From NCBI GenBank assembly GCA_049322355.1, contig JBMORG010000011.1:186001-250000 (forward strand): a stretch of 64,000 nucleotides of DNA. Direction: 5' to 3'. Each line of letters starts with the position of its first letter. Within the stretch, counting starts at the first letter, position 1. The notes below the pieces were generated by a model. It ran no database searches and was not told the origin of the DNA. It saw only the letters and a list, made by a program, of their open reading frames with translations. Shown one piece after another: positions 33,079 through 41,430 of this stretch. The translations under genes and the position numbers were made by a program. The stretch comes from 0-14-0-80-60-11 sp049322355. GTDB taxonomy: Bacteria; Desulfobacterota; Desulfobaccia; Desulfobaccales; 0-14-0-80-60-11.

Positions 33079-33291
33079 TTAATCCAGGATAAAGATAACC
33101 TCCATCTTCACCCGGTAGGTACTGATCTTGTTATCCTTAACCGAAACCCGCTGCTCCACGATACGCAGACCGGTGATACCCCGGAGGGTGCTGGCGGCCC
33201 GGTTGAAACCCACCTGTACCGCATCATCAAAGCCCTTGGGGGATTCGGCGATAATATGAGTTACCCTGGCGACATTTGTACCGTTTGACAT
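33079..33291 (-). CDS. Dodecin (flavin-storage protein)
   Basis: A 70-residue protein with the dodecin layout: a first strand ARVTHIIAESPKGFDDAV, one helix, then RIVEQRVSVKDNKISTYRVK. Dodecins form hollow 12-mers that bind flavins and protect the cell from free flavin. AGGAGGT lies 7-10 bp before the ATG. It is 78 bp from rtcA and about 200 bp from queC on the same strand. Confidence 0.9.
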   Translation of the reverse strand: MSNGTNVARVTHIIAESPKGFDDAVQVGFNRAASTLRGITGLRIVEQRVSVKDNKISTYRVKMEVIFILD

Positions 33292-33498
33292 GGCTCATAC
33301 CTCCTTAGGGATGTTCCGGCCGCTCTTTGCCGGTTTGATGCCGCAGCTTTGCCTGGATGCTGACTTCCTTAAGGTAAGGCCATTTATCGGCAATGCAAGG
33401 GAGATAGTAAAAGATTAAAGAAATTTGCAGCAAGGACAAGGCATCGAACTGCAGAATTTAATAGGCGAAAAAATATAATGACCAAGGCGTTAGGAATT

Positions 33499-34233
33499 CT
33501 AACCTCCTCCACTATTCACCAGGTATGGGATTGGATCAAAGGCGCCCGCGGCCTCGAAGCCCTTAAGGCGCAGCCGGCAGGAGGAGCATCGCCCGCAGGC
33601 CCTAACCTCGTCCTGGTAGCAGGACCAGGTGAGTTCGAATGGGGCGCCCAACTCCAGACCCAGGCGCACGATGCCGGCTTTGTCCAAGTCAATCAAGGGC
33701 GTATAGATACGGATGTGGGTTTCGGGCCGGGTGCCCAACTCAATGACCCGCTCCAGGGCCTCAAAATACTCGGGCCGGCAGTCGGGATAGCCGGGATTGT
33801 CCAAGACATTGGCGCCGATGAACACCGCCTGCGCTCCCAAAACCTCGGCCCAGGCCACCGCCGCGGCCAAAAGATTGGTGTTGCGAAACGGCACATAAGT
33901 GGAAGGGATGCCCGGGGGTTCCAGCTCGTCGATGGGTACTGCCATGGAGAGGTCCGTGAGACTGGAGCCGCCGATTACCCCCAGGTAGTTGAGATCCACC
34001 TCCAAGGTGGTAGCCGCCCGAAAGAAGACCGCCTGAGCTCTAAAGGCCTCCAACTCCCGCTCCAGACTGCGCTGGCCATAGTTGGCATGGAACATGGCCA
34101 GACGGAACTCCCGGCGGGCCACAGCCGCGGTCACACAACTGTCCAACCCCCCGCTGGCCAGGACCACGGCGGTTTTCGGTTTCCGGTTTTCGGTTCTCGG
34201 TGATGCACCATAATTCTTTTTGACAGACATCAT
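33499..34233 (-). CDS. queC: 7-cyano-7-deazaguanine synthase
   Basis: A 244-residue PP-loop enzyme that makes preQ0 from 7-carboxy-7-deazaguanine for queuosine synthesis. It shows the PP-loop SGGLDSCV, VPFRNTNLL and a zinc site C-x7-C-x2-C-x2-C near the C-terminus. The N-terminus is extended: residues 13-21 (RTENRKPKT) come from a heptamer repeat just before the PP-loop strand. A GTG directly after the tract is an alternative start, so translation of the tract is likely but not certain. queE lies 95 bp upstream on the same strand. Confidence 0.92.
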   Translation of the reverse strand: MMSVKKNYGASPRTENRKPKTAVVLASGGLDSCVTAAVARREFRLAMFHANYGQRSLERELEAFRAQAVFFRAATTLEVDLNYLGVIGGSSLTDLSMAVPIDELEPPGIPSTYVPFRNTNLLAAAVAWAEVLGAQAVFIGANVLDNPGYPDCRPEYFEALERVIELGTRPETHIRIYTPLIDLDKAGIVRLGLELGAPFELTWSCYQDEVRACGRCSSCRLRLKGFEAAGAFDPIPYLVNSGGG

Positions 34234-34326
34234 AAAACCTCATTTCTGAAAACAGGGAAAATCGCTGGACTGATTCAGAATGCCAGGCAAGGAGCTTTTA
34301 CCGAAAACTGAAAACCGAAAACCGTC
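34171..34326. repeat. Facing heptamer-repeat arms between queE and queC
   Basis: Left arm 34171-34200 (GGTTTTCGGTTTCCGGTTTT at its start) lies inside the queC 5' end; right arm 34298-34326 (TTACCGAAAACTGAAAACCG) ends 2 bp before the queE stop. The arms are inverted copies of 7-bp units, enclosing about 100 bp. Confidence 0.75.
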
Positions 34327-34327
34327 T

Positions 34328-34969
34328 TCACACTCCTCTTGCCTCCGGTCCCCAGATATATTTGTGGAGTTGGGGGTTCAAGCGCAAGGGCAGGCCGCTG
34401 TCCACAATCCAGGCCGCAGCCTCGGAAAGCGGAATTTTCCCGAATACCGGAGAGATCAGCACGGCCAAACGCTCCGTTAACCGATAATTTTTAATAACTT
34501 TTAGACCCCAGGTGAAATCAGACCGGTCGCTCACCACGAACTTGACTTCATCCTGGGAGGTCAAAAGCTCCAAATTGGCCCAATCGTTGCGGTCCGCCAT
34601 GCCGCTTCCCGGACACTTTATATCGACAATTCGATGCACCCGCTGATCTACGGAGCCAATGGACACGGTGCCGTTGGTTTCCAGGCAGACAGTGAAGCCG
34701 GCATCACACAAGTCCGTCAGGAGCACCGGGGTCGCGGTCTGGAGCAAAGGTTCGCCGCCCGTAACCAGGACCAGGCGGTGGGGCTGGGACCGGGCTGCCA
34801 TAACCAGGTCCGTCACGGACATGGCCGAGCCACCTTCATAAGCGAATGGCGTATCACAATAACTGCAACGTAGATTACACCCTATCAGGCGGATAAAATA
34901 AGCCGGTAATCCTGCGCGGCTGGATTCCCCCATCAGGCTGACAAAGGTTTCGCTGACCTGGAGAGCCAT
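34328..34969 (-). CDS. queE: 7-carboxy-7-deazaguanine synthase
   Basis: A 213-residue radical SAM enzyme that makes the deazaguanine core. The cluster motif is CNLRCSYC (residues 31-38) in the standard C-x3-C-x2-C form, with a following VTGGEPL and the family opening VSETFVSLMGESSRAG. AGGA lies about 5 bp before the ATG. It is the first gene of the minus-strand run queE-queC-dodecin-rtcA. No preQ1 riboswitch was recognised in the AT-rich 311 bp upstream. Confidence 0.93.
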   Translation of the reverse strand: MALQVSETFVSLMGESSRAGLPAYFIRLIGCNLRCSYCDTPFAYEGGSAMSVTDLVMAARSQPHRLVLVTGGEPLLQTATPVLLTDLCDAGFTVCLETNGTVSIGSVDQRVHRIVDIKCPGSGMADRNDWANLELLTSQDEVKFVVSDRSDFTWGLKVIKNYRLTERLAVLISPVFGKIPLSEAAAWIVDSGLPLRLNPQLHKYIWGPEARGV

Positions 34970-35280
34970 ATAATCCTATTTCCGATTTCAGTTCAGTATC
35001 AGTTATAATTATCCGCGTTGACCGCAATGAAAGCAACCATCGCCTCCATCCAAAAAAATTCTTGCTGAAAATTTCCATGAAGTCCTTTGATTGCTTGTTG
35101 GAAAAACTCCAAATTAAGCAAAATCTAACTTTTCTTCACGCATAACTTTTTTTAACTCCTTTTCCTTATTTTCTTCTATACAGTAACAAGCCGTGATTAT
35201 GCATTTTTTCACATGATTTTTCCATTGCGTTTGGGACTGACCTGCCATAAAATAGTTTCCGTTTCGGGGGAAAAGACAGT
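34970..35280. other. AT-rich divergent promoter region
   Basis: A 311-bp gap between divergent queE and the DUF4416 gene. It is AT-rich with several T-runs, as expected for two promoters, but I see no assignable operator, riboswitch or gene. Confidence 0.5.
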
Positions 35281-35814
35281 ATGAGCACACCTGGCCCCGC
35301 CACGCCAGTTAAGCCCGTGGTCAGTTTACTGTTGGCCAGGGAAGACCTGGGGCCGGCTCTGGTGGAACGACTTGCCGAATATTTCGGACCTCCTGACCTT
35401 GTAGGACCCTGGTGGCCGTTCGACATTACCGCCTACTATAGCTCGGAAATGGGCTCAAATCTGGGCCGCCGCCTGGTATCCTTCCTCCACCTGGCCGATC
35501 CCGCCGGCCTGGCGGACTGGAAGGTGTTTACCAACGAGTTGGAGCAGACTTTCAGCCTGGGGGAACGGCGGCTGGCTAACCTGGACCCGGGATATGTGGC
35601 CAGAGAACGACTGGTCTTGGCCACCGGCAAAAACTACTCTCACCGCATTTACCTGGATCAAGGCATTTACGGAGATTTAACCCTGCTCTATGAACAGGGA
35701 AGCTTTCGGCCCCTGCCCTGGAGCTACCCGGATTACGCCCAGGGGGAGATGCCGGCGCTGTTGGATTTGGTGCGCCATAAATACCTCTGGCAATTGAAGG
35801 CGATGGCGGATTGA
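35281..35814 (+). CDS. DUF4416 family protein
   Basis: A 177-residue protein matching DUF4416: KPVVSLLLAREDL, YFGPPDLVGPWWPFDITAYYSSEMG and NLDPGYVARERLVLATGKN are conserved blocks in the family. The function is unknown. The gene leads the run DUF4416-yicC-remA-gmk, an order seen in Desulfobacterota. Its stop overlaps the TTG of yicC (TTGA). Confidence 0.87.
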   Translation: MSTPGPATPVKPVVSLLLAREDLGPALVERLAEYFGPPDLVGPWWPFDITAYYSSEMGSNLGRRLVSFLHLADPAGLADWKVFTNELEQTFSLGERRLANLDPGYVARERLVLATGKNYSHRIYLDQGIYGDLTLLYEQGSFRPLPWSYPDYAQGEMPALLDLVRHKYLWQLKAMAD

Positions 35815-36701
35815 TCAAGAGCATGACCGCGTATGGGCGGGGGGAAGTGGAGACCCCCGGCTTCAAGTGGGTGGTGGAACTAAAAAGCGTCAACCATCGC
35901 TTCCTGGAACTCTCCCTCAACCTGCCCCGGCGTTTCTGGGCTCTGGAGGACCGGTTCCGCAAACTCATCAAAGGCCGCCTGGCTCGAGGCCGGGTGGATA
36001 TGCAGCTCTCCTGGGAATCCTTGGCCGCAAAGTCTTTGACTCTGAGGCTGGATGAAGGCATGGTAGCCGAGGTCCGGGCAGTGCTGGAGAACCTCCGGCA
36101 GGCCGGCACTGTCTCGGAATCGCTGAAGCTGGAGCATTTTTTACATTTCTCGGACCTGATCGTAACCAAGGAACAGGCTGATCTGGACCTGGAGATGGAA
36201 GAAACCTGGGAGACGGTATCCCAGGCGGTCAATCAAGCTCTTGATCTCTTGGAGGAGATGCGAGTTACCGAAGGCCTGGCCCTGGCTGCCGACCTGGCCG
36301 GCCACCTTGAGGATATCCGCCAGGAAGTCAACCGAATTAATCTCCAGGCCCCCCATTTGCCTCAACTCTGGAGGGAGCGGGTCGCGGCCCGGCTGGCGGA
36401 GCTTTTTCCCGAAGGTGCGCCGGTGGATGAAATTCGCCTGGCCCAGGAAATCGCGTTGATGGCCGAACGCCGGGATGTGGCCGAAGAATTGGCCCGGCTG
36501 GAAAGCCATCTGGGACAGTTTCAACAAACCCTGACCAGCGACGCGCCAGTGGGACGCAAACAGGAATTCTTGCTCCAGGAAATGCTCCGGGAAGCCAACA
36601 CCATCGGCTCCAAGGCCAGCGACCTGACCATTTCCCAGTCAGTGCTGGAAATTAAAGGCTCCCTGGAGCGCCTCCGGGAACAGGTGCAGAATATCGAGTA
36701 A
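35811..36701 (+). CDS. yicC: YicC/YloC-family endoribonuclease
   Basis: A 296-residue protein of the YicC family, recently shown in other bacteria to have RNase activity. It opens with IKSMTAYGRGE and contains ELKSVNHRFLEL, and its C-terminal DUF1732 part ends with FLLQEMLREANTIGSKASD. The TTG start overlaps the previous stop by 4 bp. The order yicC-remA-gmk is conserved widely in bacteria. Confidence 0.9.
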   Translation: MIKSMTAYGRGEVETPGFKWVVELKSVNHRFLELSLNLPRRFWALEDRFRKLIKGRLARGRVDMQLSWESLAAKSLTLRLDEGMVAEVRAVLENLRQAGTVSESLKLEHFLHFSDLIVTKEQADLDLEMEETWETVSQAVNQALDLLEEMRVTEGLALAADLAGHLEDIRQEVNRINLQAPHLPQLWRERVAARLAELFPEGAPVDEIRLAQEIALMAERRDVAEELARLESHLGQFQQTLTSDAPVGRKQEFLLQEMLREANTIGSKASDLTISQSVLEIKGSLERLREQVQNIE

Positions 36702-36708
36702 TTTAAGG

Positions 36709-36801
36709 TAATTGTTAAAAGTCCCTTCTTTTATTTCCCCCTCCCCTCAGGGAAGAAGGTTAGTGTGAGGGGGGAAAAGAAAAAACTTTTGGCAACTATT
36801 A
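36709..36801. mobile_element. Short MITE-like element upstream of remA
   Basis: Bounded by TAATTGTTAAAAGT on the left and ACTTTTGGCAACTATTA on the right, related to the ends of the elements at 49794 and 37781. The interior has a CCCCCTCCCCTC / GTGAGGGGGG pair. It ends just before the remA ribosome site. About 93 bp, non-coding. Confidence 0.45.
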
Positions 36802-36817
36802 CAGGAGGATATCAACC

Positions 36818-37099
36818 ATGGATGGTCGCTTAATCAACATCGGTTTCGGCAATACCGTAATCTCCCATCGGGTGGTGGCGGTGGTCATGCCCGGCTCTGC
36901 CCCCATGAAACGCCTGCGGGAGCGGGCCACCCAGGCCGACCGCCTCATCGACGCCACCCACGGCCGCAAGACCCGCTCCATTATCGTCACCGACAGCAAC
37001 CACATCATTCTGTCAGCGGTTCACGCGGAAACCCTCTCCCTGCGCCTAAACGGACACGGCAGCAGCTCGCGACCTGAGCCGGGGGAAAAGGACACCTAG
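36818..37099 (+). CDS. remA: RemA-like DUF370 regulator
   Basis: A 93-residue DUF370 protein: LINIGFGNTVISHRVVAVV at the start and TRSIIVTDSNHIILSAV further on are family hallmarks. In Bacillus, RemA is a DNA-binding ring that activates biofilm and osmolyte genes; the role in Gram-negatives is not established. AGGAGG lies 9 bp before the ATG. Its stop overlaps the gmk GTG by one base. A serine-arginine-glycine tail is added to the short core. Confidence 0.88.
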   Translation: MDGRLINIGFGNTVISHRVVAVVMPGSAPMKRLRERATQADRLIDATHGRKTRSIIVTDSNHIILSAVHAETLSLRLNGHGSSSRPEPGEKDT

Positions 37100-37710
37100 T
37101 GCCCGGGGAAATTTTCGTCATCACCGCCCCCTCCGGGACCGGAAAGACGACTCTCCTAAAGCCATTGATGGCCGAAGACCCCAATCTCCGGTTTTCCATT
37201 TCCTTTACCACCCGGCCGCCCCGGGCCGGGGAGGTTGACGGCCAGGACTACTTCTTCGTCAGCCCGGAAGAATTTCAGCGCCTGCGGGATACGGGGGCGC
37301 TGGTGGAATGGGTGGAACAATTCGGCTTCGGGTACGGCACTTCCCGAGATTGGGTCCGGAAGATGGTGGAGTCGGGCGCTGACCTGGTCTTTGACCTGGA
37401 TTCTCGTGGAGCCCGGTCCCTCAAGAGCGAGTTTCCCCAGGCCACCCTGGTCTTCATCCTGCCCCCCAGCCTTCCGGAACTGGAGCGGCGTCTTAAGGGG
37501 CGGGGCAACCTGGACCCTCAGGAACTGGCCCGGCGCCTGGAGAATGGCCGGGCAGAACTCAAAGAAGTGAGTTGGTATGATTACCTGGTGGTCAACGACG
37601 AGATTCCCGCCGCCCTTTACCGCCTTAAAGCCATTGTCGAATCCGCCCGCTGCCGCACTTCCCAACTTTGGCCTTATCTGGCCAGCCGTTATTTGCGCAA
37701 CAATCCCTGA
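37099..37710 (+). CDS. gmk: Guanylate kinase
   Basis: A 203-residue kinase that converts GMP to GDP. The P-loop is APSGTGKTTL (residues 9-18), followed by SFTTRPPRAGEVDGQDYFF and the lid LKGRG. The GTG start overlaps the remA stop (TAGTG) and has AAAAGGA upstream. The last gene of its run; no clear terminator follows, only repeats. Confidence 0.94.
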   Translation: MPGEIFVITAPSGTGKTTLLKPLMAEDPNLRFSISFTTRPPRAGEVDGQDYFFVSPEEFQRLRDTGALVEWVEQFGFGYGTSRDWVRKMVESGADLVFDLDSRGARSLKSEFPQATLVFILPPSLPELERRLKGRGNLDPQELARRLENGRAELKEVSWYDYLVVNDEIPAALYRLKAIVESARCRTSQLWPYLASRYLRNNP

Positions 37711-37780
37711 TATTTCTTAAATAATAGAAATCCTGGCAAGAAAAAGCAGGGCCATAGCTTACTCTGCCGAGAAGTAACAT

Positions 37781-38129
37781 TATGGCGTTTGCCGAAGTTG
37801 TTGCTGATTATCCGGTTATAGCGTTTGCTAAAAGTTCCTTCCGATAGTCGGTGCCCGTTTTCAAAGGGGGACTTTCAAAGGAACTCCACTAAGTTCCCCC
37901 CTTTGAAAAAGGGGGGTCAGGGGGGGTTGGAGTTTTAGAAGCAAGGCCCGTAATGGAAAAAACTTTTGGCAATGACTCTAGATTTGTCACTCTGAGCGCG
38001 GCAAAGCGATTAAGGATCCAAGAATCTCGCTTTTTTTGAAATTCTTCGGTCGTTTTGCTCCTTAAGAATGACAATCATGGGTGGCTCATAAGTCTCTCGA
38101 ACCAAAAGACTCTTTTGGCAATTATTATA
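37781..38129. mobile_element. MITE-like element with a second element nested in it
   Basis: The outer element runs from TATGGCGTTTGCCGAAGTTG to TCTTTTGGCAATTATTATA. Compared with the copy at 49794-49965, it is split after TATCCGGT by an inner element, 37817-37980, with ends TATAGCGTTTGCTAAAAGTT and AACTTTTGGCAATGACTCTA. TA is present at both inner junctions, consistent with a TA target duplication as in IS630/Tc1-type transposition. The inner copy holds CCCCCTTTGAAAAAGGGGGG; the outer one holds the TCACTCTGAGCGC palindrome. Neither encodes protein. Confidence 0.7.
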
Positions 38130-38207
38130 AAGTTTCGTCAGGGGTTTTCTTTTCCGCCAGAGGGTCGGTCCTCCTCCAGAAACCCCACCAGATCGCTTTC
38201 CACCGCT

Positions 38208-41162
38208 CTAATGGGTGGGATTGGTATAGTCGAATTTAGCGGTTCCGTCCCCATCATACAATCCCCAATGGGGACCGATGTCTCCTTCGTTAACTTTCCA
38301 AGCCTCATCGAACATCTCAAACAAGAAACCGCTCCAGCCTTTGCTGACCATCCAGTTGGATGCAGTCGTGACATATAACTGCTCATTGGCGACACTGGCC
38401 ACGGACTGGCCATAGGAAGTTCCGGCGCTGGGCCAACCGGTTTCGCCGATGGTGATATTCTTGCCGGTATTGGCATATAGCGCAGTGAAATGATCGTAGT
38501 TCCAATTCAGGTTGGCCTCGATGGCTGACTGGGTCGCGGGGGTGCCGTTAGGCCCGGCATACCAGGGATAGATGTTGATCATCCAGGCCCCGATATAGTC
38601 ACTGGCATATTGCCGCAAATAACTGCCATGAGCGCCGTCCGCAGCCCCGAAAGAGAGATCGGTGGTGACCGTGACATTTTGGCGGCGACTTGCCGAAAGG
38701 CCTTCATATGCGGTTTTCAAATCGTACACCAAGTCGGCGTCGGTTACATAATTGCTGGCGTGCTGAGGGTCGCCGCTCAAGCATTCGTTGCCGACGATAA
38801 TGCCCACGACGTTGGTGTATGTGTTGGCCAGATTAATAGCGGTTTGCAGGTCAGCCCAGGATTGGCTCGAAGTCACATAACCGCTGTTGGGATCGCTATA
38901 GATCTCAACCCCCAGGACAATTTTCATATTTGGATAATAAGTCTGGGCTATGGATGGTAATTGGTCGAGGCCGTTGCCCACCGTATAGGTTTTCACGTAG
39001 TCAAATTTCTGCGCCATGATCGCCAGGTCCGATTGCAGCTGGGTAGTACTGATGGTGCTTCCTTGGTTCTGTCCGGGTAAGTGGAACGGCCCATAGTCGA
39101 CCCCCACAAATGAACCATCGGCTTCGTAATATCCGCCGCCGAAATAGTAGGCCCCAATGCCCGATTGGATGATGTGGTCATGCTCGCTGGTCAGGTAGGC
39201 GGTGCCCACCGCACTGCCGTTGCTCACCGGGGTGTAAGTTTTCCCCAGCTCATTATCGTAGTAGCTGGTTACATAAACCTGGCCCCCCTGGCCGAAGTCC
39301 GCCGCTGCCACCTCCCTGTTGGAGATGTAGTATTGCCCCCAATTGCCGGTCTCATCCAGGGTCCAATAGGTATAGCCTACGCTATACCCGTAATCCGCCG
39401 GCGCATAGACGTAGCCGTAATAATAATCTCCGCTGCCATAGCAATTCCAATACCAGAAGTCATAGCGGTCCGCCTTGGCATCGGCTTCATAATAACCACC
39501 CCCGAAATAGTAGGCTTCAATGCCCGATTGGATGATGTAGTCGTGTTCGCTGGTCAGGTAGGCGGTGCCCACCGCGGTGCCGGTGCTCACCGGGGTATAG
39601 TCTTTGCCGCTCCCCGCATCGTAATAGTTGGTCACATAGACCTGCCCCGCCTGACTGTAATCCGCCGCCGCCACCTCACTGCCGTAAATATAGTAATACC
39701 CTGAATAGCCAGATTCATCCTGGGTCCATTTGATATAGCCCGGGGTGTACCCGTAATCCGCCGGAGCATAAACGTAGCCGGAATAATAATCTCCGCTACC
39801 GTTACTGTTCCAATACCAGAAGTCATAGCGGTCCGCCTTGGCATCGGCTTCGTAATATCCGCCGCCGAAATAGTAGGCCCCAATGCCCGATTGGATGATG
39901 TGGTCATGCTCGCTGGTCAGGTAGGCGGTGCCCACCGCACTGCCGTTGCTCACCGGGGTGTAGTCTTTGCCGCTCCCCGCATCGTGATAGCTGGTCACAT
40001 AGACCTGCCCCACCTGGCTGTAATCCGCCGCCCCGAACTCAATGCCGTAGATATAGTAACACCCTAAATAGCCGGATTCATCCTGGGTCCATTCTGTATA
40101 GCCTAAGCTATAGCCGTAATCTGCCGGAGCATAGACGTAGCCTAAATAATAATCTTTGCTGCCATAATAATTATAATAATAGAAGTCATAACGATTTGCG
40201 GGGGTTGTCAAATATATTTCATTGTCAGTGCCATCGAAACCATACCACACAATTTGGCCGTTCACATTTACCTGGGGCTGATAATCATCATAACTGTCAT
40301 CAGTTTGCTGTGTAATTGTCCCGGCGCTGTATAGATATATCTCATAGTCGGTGCCATCGTACCCGGACCAATAAATTTGGCTGTTCAAATCCATTTGGGG
40401 TTGATTATCATCATAGCCATCACTAGTTATCTGAGTAATTGTCTCATTGCTGTATAAATAAATTTCATAGTCAGTGCCATCAGATCCAGACCACACAATT
40501 TCCCCATTAGCATTGATCTGGGGCTGAACATCATCATAATCATCGTAAGTTATCGGCGTACTTGACCCAGCGCTATAAAGATAGATATCATAATCAGTGC
40601 CGTCATAACCAAACCACACAATATCGCCGCTCGCATTGATCTGGGGTCCATAATCATCATAACTATCTTCGGTTATTGGTGTACCGGTCCCCGCGCTGTA
40701 TAGATATATATCATAGTCAGTGCCGTCATAACCGGACCAGGCAATGTCGCCGCTCGCATTTATAGAAGGTTGCCAATCATCATAACTATCATTTGTTATA
40801 GGGGTGGTCGTCCCGGCGCTGTACAGATAAATTTCGTAGTCAGTACCATCATGGCCCGACCAGACAATTTGGCCGCTCGCATTGATCTGGGGTTGCCCGT
40901 CTTCATAACTATTATCAGTTATCTGCGTTGTGGTCCCGGCGCTGTATAAATATATTTCATAGTCGGTGCCATCAAAAGCGGACCAAACAATTTGGCCGCT
41001 CGCATTGATCTGGGGTCCCCAAGCATCGTAACTGTCGTCGGTGATTTGAGTCGTAACGTAATTTGCTGCGGCCGCAGGCAATAAGGGCATTGCACCTATC
41101 GATAAAGTTAATGAATAAGCCAGAAGTATCAGGAAGTTCAAAAAACTTATCTTGGTTTTCAT
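38208..41162 (-). CDS. Secreted propeller / tyrosine-rich module / GH17 glucanase protein
   Basis: A 984-residue exported protein. Signal peptide about 1-33. Residues 38-325 are seven repeats of about 41 residues (PQINASGQIVWSG.DGTDYEIYLY), most likely one seven-bladed beta-propeller. Residues 325-685 are three copies of a tyrosine-rich module of about 120 residues (YDFWYWN...GDYY.GYVYAPADYGY ... YFGGGYYEAD). Residues 686-984 are a glycosyl hydrolase family 17 domain with GNE (acid/base) and GETGWPSAG (nucleophile), indicating beta-1,3-glucan or related hydrolysis. GGAG lies 6 bp before the ATG. The middle module is not one I recognise. Confidence 0.85.
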   Translation of the reverse strand: MKTKISFLNFLILLAYSLTLSIGAMPLLPAAAANYVTTQITDDSYDAWGPQINASGQIVWSAFDGTDYEIYLYSAGTTTQITDNSYEDGQPQINASGQIVWSGHDGTDYEIYLYSAGTTTPITNDSYDDWQPSINASGDIAWSGYDGTDYDIYLYSAGTGTPITEDSYDDYGPQINASGDIVWFGYDGTDYDIYLYSAGSSTPITYDDYDDVQPQINANGEIVWSGSDGTDYEIYLYSNETITQITSDGYDDNQPQMDLNSQIYWSGYDGTDYEIYLYSAGTITQQTDDSYDDYQPQVNVNGQIVWYGFDGTDNEIYLTTPANRYDFYYYNYYGSKDYYLGYVYAPADYGYSLGYTEWTQDESGYLGCYYIYGIEFGAADYSQVGQVYVTSYHDAGSGKDYTPVSNGSAVGTAYLTSEHDHIIQSGIGAYYFGGGYYEADAKADRYDFWYWNSNGSGDYYSGYVYAPADYGYTPGYIKWTQDESGYSGYYYIYGSEVAAADYSQAGQVYVTNYYDAGSGKDYTPVSTGTAVGTAYLTSEHDYIIQSGIEAYYFGGGYYEADAKADRYDFWYWNCYGSGDYYYGYVYAPADYGYSVGYTYWTLDETGNWGQYYISNREVAAADFGQGGQVYVTSYYDNELGKTYTPVSNGSAVGTAYLTSEHDHIIQSGIGAYYFGGGYYEADGSFVGVDYGPFHLPGQNQGSTISTTQLQSDLAIMAQKFDYVKTYTVGNGLDQLPSIAQTYYPNMKIVLGVEIYSDPNSGYVTSSQSWADLQTAINLANTYTNVVGIIVGNECLSGDPQHASNYVTDADLVYDLKTAYEGLSASRRQNVTVTTDLSFGAADGAHGSYLRQYASDYIGAWMINIYPWYAGPNGTPATQSAIEANLNWNYDHFTALYANTGKNITIGETGWPSAGTSYGQSVASVANEQLYVTTASNWMVSKGWSGFLFEMFDEAWKVNEGDIGPHWGLYDGDGTAKFDYTNPTH

Positions 41163-41430
41163 ATAATCTCCAAGAAGCTTAAATGGGATTACTTCGATTT
41201 CTTGCCAGGTAGGTCTTATCCTAAAATGGAAGGCCCAGACAAAATCCGAGCCTCAAGGGCTAGGCGCAGGGAACCTTCCACCTCGCAATCCTTCGTTTTC
41301 TCTCTGCATGAGGGCTCCCATCAAACAAGAAAGATATTTGTATATTAAACCATTAAACTTGTATTCTCAACATTTTTTTCCAGCAATTTTTAATATAGAT
41401 GAATTCCGGTAATAGAAATTATACCGGTCT
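41163..41430. other. Leader region upstream of the GH17 protein gene
   Basis: On the minus strand a structured GC-rich part (about 41205-41330, with facing GGCCTTCCA/GGAAGG-type and GCCC/GGGC pieces) follows an AT-rich start near 41340-41400 that could hold the promoter. I could not match it to a known riboswitch. Confidence 0.4.

Noticed and set aside
33478..34203. A 241-codon plus-strand frame opposite queC
   Set aside because: It is the complement of a clear QueC gene with PP-loop and zinc motifs; the plus-strand product has no recognisable domain.
22941..34326. Heptamer tracts as a possible CRISPR array
   Set aside because: Units are only 7 bp with no spacers between them and no cas genes, so these are simple tandem repeats.
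34970..35280. preQ1 riboswitch upstream of queE
   Set aside because: No compact stem-loop with the A-rich tail of the preQ1 aptamer could be found on the minus strand.
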